NCBI GenBank assembly: GCA_934045905.1
Contig: OW203766.1
Location: forward strand, 30,312,309 to 30,376,308
DNA length: 64,000 nt
Direction of reading: 5' to 3'
From: Leuctra nigra
Lineage: Eukaryota > Arthropoda > Insecta > Plecoptera > Leuctridae
Shown: positions 35,682 to 47,041 of the stretch, piece after piece
Numbering within the stretch: the first letter of the stretch is position 1
Layout: each line of letters opens with the position of its first letter
Made by a program: the position numbers and the translations under genes
Notes under the pieces: generated by a model
The model's database searches: none
What the model was told of the DNA's origin: nothing
What the model saw: the letters and a program-made list of their open reading frames with translations, nothing else

Positions 35682-38600
35682 TAAGTACATCGCAAATCAA
35701 CTGCGCTTGGAATTTACGTGTTCCGTCATACATGCGAGTAGGGTAGGTAAGTGACTGAACAAAACAATATCATTACGTTAATTAATTCATAACCTAGAGG
35801 AAATTTCAAATAACCACCTACCTAAACCTGCCATGTCTGGTACAGTTGACATAGTAGACACTGGATCAGCTTTGATGAATTAGTTAACAAGTTTTTGAAG
35901 AGCTATAAAAACTTGATTTACAGCTCTTAAATCGAACAACCTGCTTGCAGAGGACACAAGCAACAAGTGATCTCTCGTCACAAGTTTCTTGTTGCCTTGT
36001 TGCAGTGTGCGAATCTTCCAACGAGAGATAACCAGGCTCCTCCTCCAATGTTTAGCAAGGGACACGATGCCTAAGTAGGCGTGTTGATGGTACACTTTCG
36101 TTGTGTGGAGTATATTTTTTTTTTTTAAAGAATGCGTTGTATTTGAGATCACGTGTTGTAGAAGGAAGTAAATCGCGTCCCTAGTAACGTGCACTCAGAT
36201 ACGTAACTGCTACCGCCAAGTGAACACATGTGCTGAAAGTGTTCAAGTGTTTCTGAAAGCAACTGCAAATGTAAGTACTGCAAGTGATGTTTTGCAACTT
36301 GTTTTGTTATTATATCATCTTTATCAGGGCTGGAGGTCCCCTCATCAGTTTCGATTGACCGACAACTGTTGAACTAAAATTGCGTCCAGTTCCACATGTA
36401 TTCTCAATTGGTTGTGATACCTTATCTTCTTATTGACACATTCTTTGAATTAGTAAAATGAAATTAAAAAGTTTTAAAAGAAAACGATTATTTTAAAAAT
36501 TGATTTATAGAAAATAGAAATCATTGTTTTGCTATGCCAAACGAATGTGCGAGTTTTTATAATCATATTGGAACAAAAATACTTGAAAAATTAATTTTAA
36601 ATTTATGCGAATACGGGCAATGTTAATGAGAAAAGCAAGGCGATACTTTTTTTATAATTATGTGATAGATAAATTAATTATTAGCATATCATTATCGATA
36701 ATATTGGAGTAGGACCAATGCAATATTGAACTAAATGATTGATGTCTTGAAATATGAAGTATGGAAAGATACCAGCAGGGAATACCGTGAACTTCCCATC
36801 AGAAACCCCGGCCGATCAAGACAGACAATTAGCATGTAAATCAGACTGACAGCTTGCTCGTCTAGTCACATCAACTCGCCGGCGACTGTCCTCGACCCTA
36901 GCCATGCACAAGAATAATTACAACCAATCATCAGGCCTTCAAGAACAAGGGCACATTCACACGCTGTGCAACTGATGATATTGGCTAATTCCCTGGAACA
37001 GGGTGGGTACGCTGACATCACTCCCAAAAGAGTCGAGAGATTGAAAATGAAAACACATGTTTCTTAGAAATAATAAAACCAGCAGCTTGTTTCGCCACAC
37101 CTTGCTGTTTGCGACCACATGTCAGGTTTCATGGCATGTACAACTTTTTCGATGATAATAATACCTCTATGCTTGCTTTCAAGATGACATTGACGGACAA
37201 AAAATAAATGGGGCAATCATGCAAGATTGTTCCTTCTAGACCATGACACTGCAAACTTACCTTGCTGGGGGTGGGGGGGGGGGGGAGCTTCTTAGGGGGC
37301 GAACTTGGGGGCTTGCGCGTGGATATATTTATTTTTGGGATATGAGCCTGAGATACAGATAATTCACAGTTTTGACCAGAAATATGATGAATATTCATGA
37401 GATATTATGTCAAACTGGGGGGGGGGGGGGGGGGGGGGGGGTCCTCAGGACCGGACTAATTATTCCCCCCCCCCCCCCAACCTTCACACATCTGACAGAC
37501 AGATTGTCAGCCTGTTCGTTACCACGTTTACCTATAGCCATAATTTTTCTTGAGGGGGATCTGAGCCTAATGTATGTTTAACTCGAGGGGGGTCTGGCTG
37601 TAGTTCGGCCCAGTCCGCCGCTCAATCTTGTCTAAATTCATATTCGTCAATTTGAAACATTGCTTCATTTATTCTGCTGTCAGTAGTTCATCAAACTCTT
37701 TCGCCACAGATCGCGGATGCTAATCACAGTTGTTGACTTACTTCCAGCATTCTGTTGACATCAATAGGAACCGATCACAACAGTCCGTCATAAACAAACA
37801 CATTGACGTCTATCAGCGATCTAGAATACGAGTGCCCCCTAACCTATAAACCCTTCCCTTACTCATTCGATACAACAAATTGCCCATCATTCATTCATCA
37901 TTATTCATTACATTTCCTTCAGCAACTAGTAGAATGTACTACGCCTCCGCTGGGGCATCTCCGCTCTTTATTAAATCTGCTGTAATATCAGACAGGCGTA
38001 TTACACCGATATTGCATTATGACGATTCAAGGTCAGATTATGTGTAAAACTTACTAATTATTAGATTTTTTGGAGAATTATTCAAACAAGAAAGTAACAA
38101 AATTACGACTTTGGATATTCTCCGCCAGACGATTTTTTTCAGGAAATATTTACTAATTTCGGAGCAAGTATTTGTCTGCTATTTAAAATGTTGGCAAATC
38201 CATTGGTGATAAGATTATTTTACAACAAACCAGCAAACTTTTCGTGTTTGTTGTGTTCACCCATTTCAAACAAATTTTGATATAAAAAATTATAATAAAT
38301 GAGATATTATATCATTGTTCTGATGTAACATCATATACATTAAATTAAAGAACTGCGCAATATATCGACAAAATGAGTACTAAATAAATTCTGCAATAAC
38401 TATTTAATTTTCTCGAGGCTAATGACTTGCCAGATGGACTTCTGACTTCCGACATTGACACTGCTTTGACGCGGGAAGCTGTAGATGCTCTGTGGAACTC
38501 CTGTCAATCGTCAAGCATGGTCAATTCATGGAGTTAGAATTACAAGCAGCAATCAAATCTTATGGGAAAATCGGAAAATTTTGACTAATCCCATCGGACA

Positions 38601-39673
38601 ATATCGAGAGACTGGAGAGCGCAATTTACAACTCGAAATTGTAGCCATCGCCGTGGTCTTCTTATTTTTGTAATATTGTGAGCAGAGATTGTCAGTCAGT
38701 CTGCAGGAGCGCTTTGTCTCGCATTGGATTTCGTGTGAAGTAATCGTTTCTATCGTTTTGAAGCTCTTACTCAGGTCTTTTTCCGGTTGTTGGTGCGGTT
38801 CAGGTTAAACCGTTTCTCCGATCGGGCTAAAAATTTGCATAAAGAGAATCACGCAAATACCGCGTCTTGCTGTAGGTTTATTTTTTTTTAAACAAAATCA
38901 TCGTATTGGGTATAAAATCAAACTGTTCTGATCAAGTTGAACTTAAAAAATTCAGCCAAATCAGCAAAAAACGTGAATACTTTTGACATTGTATAAGCTT
39001 ATTTTTAAAGAATTGATATACCTATGCCGAGATATCGAATCATGCTTCTAAGTTGAAATAAATAGCAGACATAATATTCTAATCCAACATTATTCATTGC
39101 CTGCTATCAAATTATGCCTACAAGTGAAATTGGGCAATTTGAGACAGCATCTGATTCTCCAGATCAAAATGCAGATCGAAATTGTTCAATTTACATCGTT
39201 GTAATTAATACAAACTAGTGGTATACTTGCAGATTATTATTATTATTATTATTCGCCGAATTAATTTAATGCGACAGTTCTTTGGAGGTCAACTCTAATG
39301 GTTAACCTTCCTTGTGACGGACGAGAGGTTTGACATTGTTTTATTATGAAGTCGCAGTTATTCCATTATTTATTTGGAGAACAAAGCGTAATTTACACAT
39401 AGATTTTCTGCATGATTTCACACATGATAAAATATGGTATTTTAAATTCTGAAAATATGCTATTATTGGGCAAACAAACTTTCCTCTCACACAAACATTG
39501 TTGGGGGGGGAGGGGGGGAGCTATATGCCGGTCTGGGGTGCATAGCCCCAGGAAAAGTTTAAATTTCTCCATTGTGTAAATTGACATTTTTCATGATTGA
39601 CATAATTGCATTTTTTATTTTTGTAAAAATACAATTTTCTCTGAGAATTTTCTCAAGTTTGACAGACATGTAG

Positions 39674-39894
39674 GTACACTCCCCCAAATAATAAACGGTA
39701 CTTGGTACAAAACGTATTGGCTGCTGGGCCGGTTCCTTGACAATCAATCCTTGTTATCATCAATGAAATCAGAGCTCACCTAAAAGAGTTAGATAATGCG
39801 TTAGCACTGACTTCATGGAATGATGCCATCAAACCTTAATCAGTCAATTCATTTTCTTTCGAGTACCTACCGTTTATTATTTGGGGGAGTGTAC
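39674..39894 (+). mobile_element. MITE, intact copy 3, 27-bp perfect TIRs
   Basis: Left end GTACACTCCCCCAAATAATA... at 39,674-39,700 and its exact reverse complement at 39,868-39,894 give 27-bp perfect TIRs. The outermost GTAC is a palindrome that may be part of the target duplication. The 221-bp body has no ORF. Related copies occur at about 10.6, 28.9 and 48.5 kb. Confidence 0.88.
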
Positions 39895-40968
39895 GTACCT
39901 ATGCCATTTCTTTCGATTTAATTTCTCTCATCTCGATTTCGTGGGAGAGGAGAGGGGGACTGTGATTACCAACGACGTTGGAGATTACCTAAATAAAAGC
40001 ATAGACATTGTATAGCCTTCGGAAAAGCAAAACAAGGAAGCTATTCAGAAACTTGTGCCAAATGTCACTATAACACAGGTCAATACTCGGGCGATCGGTA
40101 TTGGGCAACTGCTCTGCAAGACTCCATGCTTTTGTCGACGTCATGAGGGGTCAAATGTCAGCAAGTCAACATACTGATTGGTCGAAACAATTACGTAAGT
40201 GCTGCAGACGAACAACAACAACAATGTGTGTGGATTTGAAAGCAGAGCCATGAGACTTGTTCTGCTTTTCTGTTGGAAATAGAGTAGGTTCGATAACTTT
40301 CTGCTTTCAAGAAACATAACGCGCGCGGTTCTGCATTTTTTTGAAATTCACCATATCTTCACACAAGAATTTTAAGTCTTGGTGAGATACACAATTCAAG
40401 CTGTACACAATGAAGTAATACACTATGACCTCTTATTATGCGATAAGAAGTTTCATAATCGATTTTTTTAATGTTATTTTGATACCATACGTACATTTCC
40501 GTTGGCGTATCACTTTTGCAAAGCTTCTCCCTTTTTTAAACAAATATTTTTGAACTGAATTTTCTGCATTTCTACATTTTTAAGGCCGGTCATAATTGGA
40601 CCGTGTTTAGCAATAAGGACCCAAGCGCCAATTCATTGAACTGAGATAATTGGACATTTGCGTACAGCCTTATATTAAAATCTGGGATACTTTCTTGACG
40701 TGAGACTTGTTATATATGATTAGATAACATATTGATATTACATTTTTAAGGACTATATTACATATTCAAGTGCGTATTTTAATAATATTAAAGAAAAACA
40801 CGGCAAAAAGGGCTCTTGGTTCCTTCTTGGTTCCTTTTCGAACCAAGCGACAAATATGTTGTTTTTATAGTGTTTTGTAAATTTTGTGTGGTACCTATAC
40901 AAGAAATATTTTAATTGTATTTAATCAAAAGCAATCAAATGGAGCAAAAATATCAGAAGTATATGTAA

Positions 40969-42259
40969 GTATATCCCAGAAAAAAACACTCCGTGTAAAA
41001 AAGGCAGCCAAGTCTCTTTACTTTAAAAAAATTCAACACCGAAAAGGAGTGATATCAAAAAAGGAGCCAAGTCAATGACATTTCCAAATATTTAATCGTA
41101 TCTTTGAAATAAAAGTATAAACACCGAGAAATACTTTACAAAAGGACTTGGCGCATCGTTTTTTTAAAGACATCATTCTATCCTAAAAGTGGAAAGAAAT
41201 TTACAAGTAGGTACATTTTCCTCTTTCTATTAGAGCCAGAATCTATGAATCAAGCTACTTTTAGTAATGACTATTTTATAGTTTTGTCAATGGCGATAGA
41301 AGCATGATTTTATGCTGTAATATATAAGTAATATAAGGGTGAAAGAATTACATAACAATTGGAAGTGGTGAGAATGTAGGTTTCTTTGGAAAACTTCCAT
41401 GGAGTCAGGAGTCAGGATCCTCATCAGTGTGTTGTGTCTAATGTCCGCCCGTCCGATCGGGTAGCTCAGTTGGTAGAGCTCTCGCCCGGCAAGTGAGAGG
41501 TCCCAAGTTCGTGCCCCGGTTCGGTCGGATATTTTTCACAACACACATCCCTTCATATCAATTGGAAGTGAGCTCATACATATTCTTGCAGTACTGTTAA
41601 TATGGCGATATTAGACTGGTATCTTTTCATAATTTGATCTTGACTGAAGGAAATCATGAAACGTTGTCAAATAATTACTAACTAATGGAACACAATTATA
41701 TATTTTTGAAGTGTCAAGTGTATAAAGTTAAATTTTTTAATAGAAATTCAATATGACTGTCTTCTTTGTGAAATGTATTTTTATAAAATGTGTATTAATA
41801 GAAATTGTTACATGATGAGAAGGTATAACGCATGAGACTTAATTATATTCACCACGAAACAATATTACAAAGATAACTATTGTGTATATTTATAGAAAGC
41901 ATAGACAACAAGTTTCATAGCGTATATAATCATATAGAAAATATTTTACAGAAGGTATGTATAATATGTACCTAATTGAAAGATGTTTCCCTATTATTCT
42001 AAACATTCAAAATGACGGTTGTATATAAATGGCACATGCTTATGAATAGAAAAATGTCTTTAAAAAAACGATGCGCCAAGTCCTTTTGTAAAGTATTTCT
42101 CGGTGTTTATACTTTTATTTCAAAGATACGATTAAATATTTGGAAATGTCATTGACTTGGCTCCTTTTTTGATATCACTCCTTTTCGGTGTTAAATTTTT
42201 TTAAGTAAAGAGACTTGGCTGCCTTTTTTACACGGAGTGTTTTTTTCTGGGATATCACT
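40969..42259. mobile_element. Foldback element with 205-bp inverted arms
   Basis: Arms at 40,969-41,173 and 42,054-42,259 are almost perfect inverted copies. The outside begins with GATATCCCAGAAAAAAACAC or similar, then CTCCGTGTAAAAAAGGCAGC; the inside ends ACTTGGCGCATCG. The 0.88-kb centre carries a tRNA-like sequence and no ORF. A shorter relative with a 90-bp centre lies at 53,812-54,218. Confidence 0.85.
41455..41527 (+). pseudogene. tRNA-Ala-like (GGC) pseudogene or SINE head
   Basis: Acceptor GATCGGG/TTCGGTC, D arm GCTC/GAGC, anticodon stem CTCGC/GTGAG and loop CCGGCAA give a GGC anticodon. Position 33 is C instead of U, and the T stem CCAAG/CCCGG has two mismatches. The whole is enclosed by GTGTGTTGTG upstream and CACAACACAC downstream, a 10-bp perfect stem. 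The defects argue against a functional tRNA. Confidence 0.6.
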
Positions 42260-42420
42260 TCTTTTGTTAGTTTATTCATACAGCTTGTAGCACAGCTTGT
42301 GTCCGTGCAAGAACTTATTTCTTTAAAAAAATACGCCTATGCCGATTTGGATACTTAGAAAAGTTGCGTTTGGTATATAAGATTAAAATAATTATCCAAG
42401 AAGAATAGCTTTAAGTTTCG

Positions 42421-43925
42421 TTACAATCGGTCCAGCCGTTTTCGATATATGACGTCACTTCCGGTTTTAGCAATGGCGGCCGAAAATAATGTCGTCTTGA
42501 ATTCATAATTATTACTCCTACACATTTCCAAAATTTGGTTGCAATCGGTACAGCCGTTTTTGATATATGACGTCACTTCCGGTTTTAACAATGGCGGCCG
42601 AAAATAATGTCGTCTTGAATTCATAATTATTAGTACAACACATTTCCAAAATTTGGTTGCAATCGGTACAGCCATTTTCGATATATGACGTCACTTCCGG
42701 TTTTAACAATGGCGGCCGAAAATAATGTCGTCTTGAATTCATAATTATTAGTACAACACATTTCCAAAATTTGATTGCAATCGGTACAGCCATTTTCGAT
42801 ATTTGACGTCACTTCCGGTTTTAACAATGGCGGCCGAAAATAATGTCGTCTTGAATTCATAATTATTAGTCCAACACATTTCCAAACTTAGGTTGCAATC
42901 GGTACAACCGTTTACGATATATGACGTCACTTCCGGTTTTAAAAATGGCCGCCGAGAACACTGCAACCTTGAATTTATAATTATTTACAAAGTACGTTTA
43001 CTTATATCTATTTTAAAGTATATAGTGGTGAATTTAGCGTCATTTAGCATATTTATGACGTCATTTCCGGTATAGGTCATAAAATGTGTGACGTCATTTC
43101 CGGTTTCGATATTTGAATCATCAAATATTACTGATTACATAAAGTTGACCGTCTAAATCGTTTAGCGCTGGTTTTGTTCTAATCTGTTTAGCCGTTTTTG
43201 AGACATGATGTCACTTCCGGTTTCAAAATGGCGGCTTCCGGTTGGTTTTATAACAAGTCAAATGAAATATCAAAAGTACAAACGTTACATAAATATCAAG
43301 ACAATCGGATCAACAGTTGTTGCTGAAATGCAAATCGATGTATATTAAATTTCATGACGTCATTTCCGGTTTATTTAAAATAATGTTCAGTCTTTTGATA
43401 TTGATAATCCATATAGATGACCGTCTGAAACGATTGGCGCAAATTTCGTTCCGATCGGTCCAACCGTTGACGAGATATGACGTCACTTCCGGTTTCAAAA
43501 TGGCGGCACAAAAAATTCATGGGGACAAGGTTAAATCAGACGCCAAAAGTGCACACGTGGTAAAAATGTGAGATCAATCGGTTCAGCCGTTTAGGCTGTG
43601 GCCTGTTTACCGGATTTTAGCTCCAGCCTACTACTACTAAGATTATTATTATGAAAACCGCCCTAAAACACTGTTTTCACGGCCCTCTAGCGCGCAAAGG
43701 GCGTAACCTATTGTTCCCAAATTTGGTATATGTTGTAGGGTGGGCCATAGCTCGAAATTAAGATATTTCGCAACAATGTGAGATTTCTCAATTTTAAGAT
43801 CCAGTAGGCCGAAAATGCCACTTTGATGCTTACAGTAAAAGTGGGTTTGCTCCAGCCTTTATATGAGAGTGTGCGCGCGCCGTACGACTTGGCTGGCGTG
43901 GAGCGACCGCTCCACTAGATTGGTT
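42421..43925 (+). mobile_element. Composite satellite element, copy A, ending in a hairpin and CTAG
   Basis: Begins with about five tandem units of about 118 bp (42,421-42,960), each with ATGACGTCACTTCCGGTTTT and AATGGCGGC. Diverged units continue to about 43,600. The 3' block (43,575-43,925) holds TTTAGGCTGTGGCC, a TACTACTAC/ATTATTATT run, TCCAGTAGGCCGAAAATGCC, CGTACGACTTGGCTGG, then GTGGAGCGACCGCTCCAC and CTAG. The GC hairpin followed by CTAG resembles a Helitron 3' end (CTRR). Central tandem repeats also fit short non-autonomous Helitron-like (DINE/HINE) elements. No Rep/helicase ORF. Confidence 0.6.
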
Positions 43926-43944
43926 GGGTTGAGCAATTTCCAAA

Positions 43945-46115
43945 ATGACATAACTTCTGGTGTTCAAAATGGCGGTCAAGAACACTGCAAACTAGAAATT
44001 ATAATTATAAGTGCTTATAACTGACACTGACATAAGTTAACTAAATAGTAAATATGTATGAATTAGGTATGTATATATATTTTTTTTTCTGACGTCATTT
44101 CCGGTGTGGGAAATAAGAACAATGTAGTTTTATTATTGATATTTTATAATGATCATCTGAATCAATGACACTTTAATTTCGTTCCAATCAGTCAAACCGT
44201 CGTCACTTCTGGTTTAAAAAATTGAGGCCTAGACTACTGTCACTATTCATGATTATATATTTTAATGTTACAAATAAATGTACTACATTTCTATTTAAAA
44301 GTATAAAATTTTGAATTTTTTAGTAATATTTAGCCTAATTATGACGTCATTTCCAGTTTAGGAACAAAGAAATCTAGTTTATTATTGATATTTCATATAT
44401 GACCATCTGAATTCATTGGCGAAAATTTCCGTTAAATCGGTCAGGCCGAATTCATTTTATGACGTCACTTCAGGTTATAACAATGGCGGAGCCATTTTCG
44501 ATATATGACGTCACTTCCGGTTTTAACAATGGCGGCTGAAAATAATGTCATCTTTATTTCATAATTATTAGTCCGACATAATTCTAAAATTTGGTTGCAA
44601 TCGGTACATCCGTTTTCGATATATGACGTCACTTCCGGTTTTAACAATGGTGGCCGAAAATAATGTCGTATTGAATTCATAATTATAAGTCCTACACAAT
44701 TCCAAAATTTAGTTGCAATCGGTACAGCCGTTTTCGATATATGACGTAACTTCCGGTTTTGACAATGGCGGTCGAAAATAATGTCGTCTTTATTTCATAA
44801 TTATTAGTCCGACATAATTCTAAAATTTGGTTGCAATCGGTACATCCGTTTTCGATTTATGACGTCACTTCCGGTTTTAACAATGGCGGCCGAAAATAAT
44901 GTCGTATTAAATTCATAATTATAAGTCCTACACAATTCCAAAATTTAGTTGCAATCGGTACAGCCGTTTTCGATATATGACGTCACTCCCTGTTTTATAA
45001 AATGGCGGCCGAGAGCACTGCAACCTTGAATTTATCATTATTTACAATGTATGTTTACTAAATATCTATTAAAAGTATAAAGTGGTGAATTTAGTGTCAT
45101 TTAGCATATTAATGACGTCATTTCCTGTATAGGTAATAAGAAAACAATCTAGTTTTATCTAGTTGATACTTCATGAATGACCTTCTGAATTCAATAGCGC
45201 TAATTTCCGTCAAATCGCTCATGCCGTTTTCAATATATGACGTCACTTCCGGTTTCATTTAGTGGTTCCTGCCGCCATTTCCGGTACCGTTATTTGTATA
45301 TTCATTTATCCCAATTGATTTTTCAAATAGATTGCAGAATGAATAGACAGGAGCTAGTTCAGTGGCAATCGGTACAGGCGTTTTCGATGTATGACGTCAC
45401 TTCCGGTTTCAGGAATGGCGGCCGAGATCACTGTGTTTTTGTATTGTCTATGTTACAATGTAAGATAATTATATGTGTATTTAAAGTATAATTTGATGAA
45501 ATAAGCTAAATATTGCAAATTTATGACGTCACTTCCGGTTTAGAATATAAGAAAATTATATTTTTAAGTAACATACTTCATATAGATGACCATCTAAATC
45601 GAATGGCGCTAATTTCGTTCTAATCGGTCCAGCCATTTTTCATATATGACGTCACTTCCGGTTTAAAAATGGCGGCACAAAAAATCACAAGAGGCAAGGT
45701 ATCATCAGACGCCAAAAGTGCATATGTGGTAAAAATTTCAGGTTGATCGGTTCAGCCGTTTAGGCTGTGGCGGTGACAGCGACCTTTTCTGATATCATCT
45801 GAAGAAGAAGAAGAAGAAGAAGAAGAAGAAGAAAGCGGTGTAATTTCATGATTTTCACTGCCCTCTAGGTCGTAAACGGCATGACTGGTTGTTGTCGCGT
45901 GATGTATATGTTGTCAGGTGGGCCATAGCTCAAAATGAAGACATTTCACAACAATGAGAGATTTTCCATTGTTGAGATCCAGTAGGCCGAAAATGCCATG
46001 TTGTTGCTTACAGTAAAAGTAGTTGGTCTGCTCCTCAGTTTATATAGGCATTTACGGTATGTTGAGTGACTGTGAGTTTACGGTACGACTTGGCTGAGTG
46101 GAGCGACCGCTCCAC
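43945..46115 (+). mobile_element. Composite satellite element, copy B, in tandem behind copy A
   Basis: Same plan as copy A but older: diverged units, a block of about five 118-bp units at 44,490-45,010, further degenerate units, then the 3' block with (GAA)n at about 45,800-45,832 and the hairpin GTGGAGCGACCGCTCCAC with CTAG at about 46,097-46,116. It starts within about 20-30 bp of the CTAG of copy A, so the two are head to tail. Confidence 0.6.
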
Positions 46116-46433
46116 TAGATTATACATAGGTTAGCTTTAATTAACTATGGCGCTTGGATCCTTATTGCAAAGCTTACAATGATCCTTGTTATAATTTTAC
46201 ATGTTAAAGTGGCGCTTGGATCCTTATTGCGTATCTAGATTTCTGATTTTGGCGCTTGGTTCCTTTTTCATTTTCTATTTATTGCGTTTAATGGACATTA
46301 CAGGCCTGCTGTCGCTTGGATCTTATTTGTTTTATGTTCTCTGAACCAAGTTGAATATATTTCCACAGCTTACTAAAAAACCTCAAAATGTCGCTTGGTT
46401 CCTTATTGCTAAACACGGTCCAATTTTTTCCCG

Positions 46434-46821
46434 CCAAAAGCGATTTGGAGCGGTTTTCGAGCGAAATACAAAATATAAACGACTATATTTAACAAACGGT
46501 TATGAATATCGAAAAAGCAAGACCGAGGTGACATGTATTGAACCTTTATCTACATTTTCATCGCTCACTGTCATAACTTTGCTCCTACTATGTGGTCAGT
46601 ATGTGTCAAGGTGTCAGTAACACTCCGTGCGAGCGTTTTCGTGCCCGACACATACTGACCACATAGTAGGAGCAAAGTTATAACAGTGAGCGATGAAAAT
46701 GTAGATAAAGGTTCAATACATGTCACCTCGGTCTTGCTTTTTCGATATTCATAACCGTTTGTTAAAAAATAGTCGTTTATATTTTGTATTTCGCTCGAAA
46801 ACCGCTCCAAATCGCTTTTGG
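46434..46821. mobile_element. Foldback element, 175-bp arms and 38-nt loop
   Basis: 46,434-46,608 and 46,647-46,821 are inverted copies with only a few differences. The loop spans 46,609-46,646. Both strands therefore show similar ORFs containing EVTCIEPLSTFSSLTVITLL, an artefact of the palindrome. It abuts the right end of the 34-bp framing repeat. Confidence 0.88.
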
Positions 46822-46906
46822 GACATTTAATCGTGTGTTGCATGTTGCATATACTGCTGTGAAGTAAGTTATTTTAATTCAAATATTGAAAACCACAAAA
46901 TACCAT

Positions 46907-47041
46907 AAAAAGGCGGCCCCTACTTTTTTCTTCACGGCTTGACCGATTGTTTTCAAAATTTAACAGCATTGAAATAAAGATCTAAACTCATGATCTACTC
47001 ATCGGTAAAGCCGTCTAGAAAAAAGTAGGGGCCGCCTTTTT
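46907..47041. mobile_element. 135-bp MITE with 41-bp TIRs
   Basis: Ends AAAAAGGCGGCCCCTACTTT and its reverse complement match perfectly for 24 bp, and for 37 of 41 overall. The centre is AT-rich, with no ORF. Target duplication is unclear. Confidence 0.8.

Larger units (their letters stand above)
34755..40560. other. PAICS-PPAT interval, left part
   Basis: Apart from the possible start exon and promoter near 35.4-35.7 kb and a MITE at 39,674-39,894, I see no genes. It is AT-rich, with the poly-G tracts and a short ATT microsatellite near 39,236-39,252. ORFs of 60-104 aa look random. Confidence 0.6.
40590..46425. mobile_element. Large repeat nest framed by a 34-bp inverted repeat
   Basis: A 34-nt segment ending in GCAATAAGGACCCAAGCG at about 40,591-40,624 recurs inverted at about 46,391-46,424 with one mismatch. 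Inside the right end the motif CGCTTGGATCCTTATTGC occurs five times in degenerate form at 46,150-46,410. Inside the left end TTGGTTCCTT is repeated near 40,815-40,850. Terminal inverted repeats plus clustered subterminal motifs suggest one large TIR element that later received the elements listed below. No transposase ORF is visible; target duplication not identified. Confidence 0.5.

Noticed and set aside
37129..37398. Minus-strand proline-rich ORF with a good donor (AAG|GTAAGT near 37,257)
   Set aside because: The peptide comes from a poly-G/C tract and its phase does not fit the PAICS exon.
37735..37760. Minus-strand ATGCTGGAA|GTAAGT as PAICS start exon
   Set aside because: Leaves phase 0, while the next PAICS exon requires phase 1.
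42421..42960. Regularly spaced repeats considered as a CRISPR array
   Set aside because: Whole 118-bp units are conserved, with no unique spacers; the genome is animal.
42421..44680. Repeated ORFs with YIENGCTDCNQILEMC-type peptides
   Set aside because: They translate the 118-bp satellite unit; each copy gives the same peptide and stops.
46351..46843. Two ORFs of about 90 aa on opposite strands with the same peptide
   Set aside because: An artefact of the near-perfect palindrome at 46,434-46,821.
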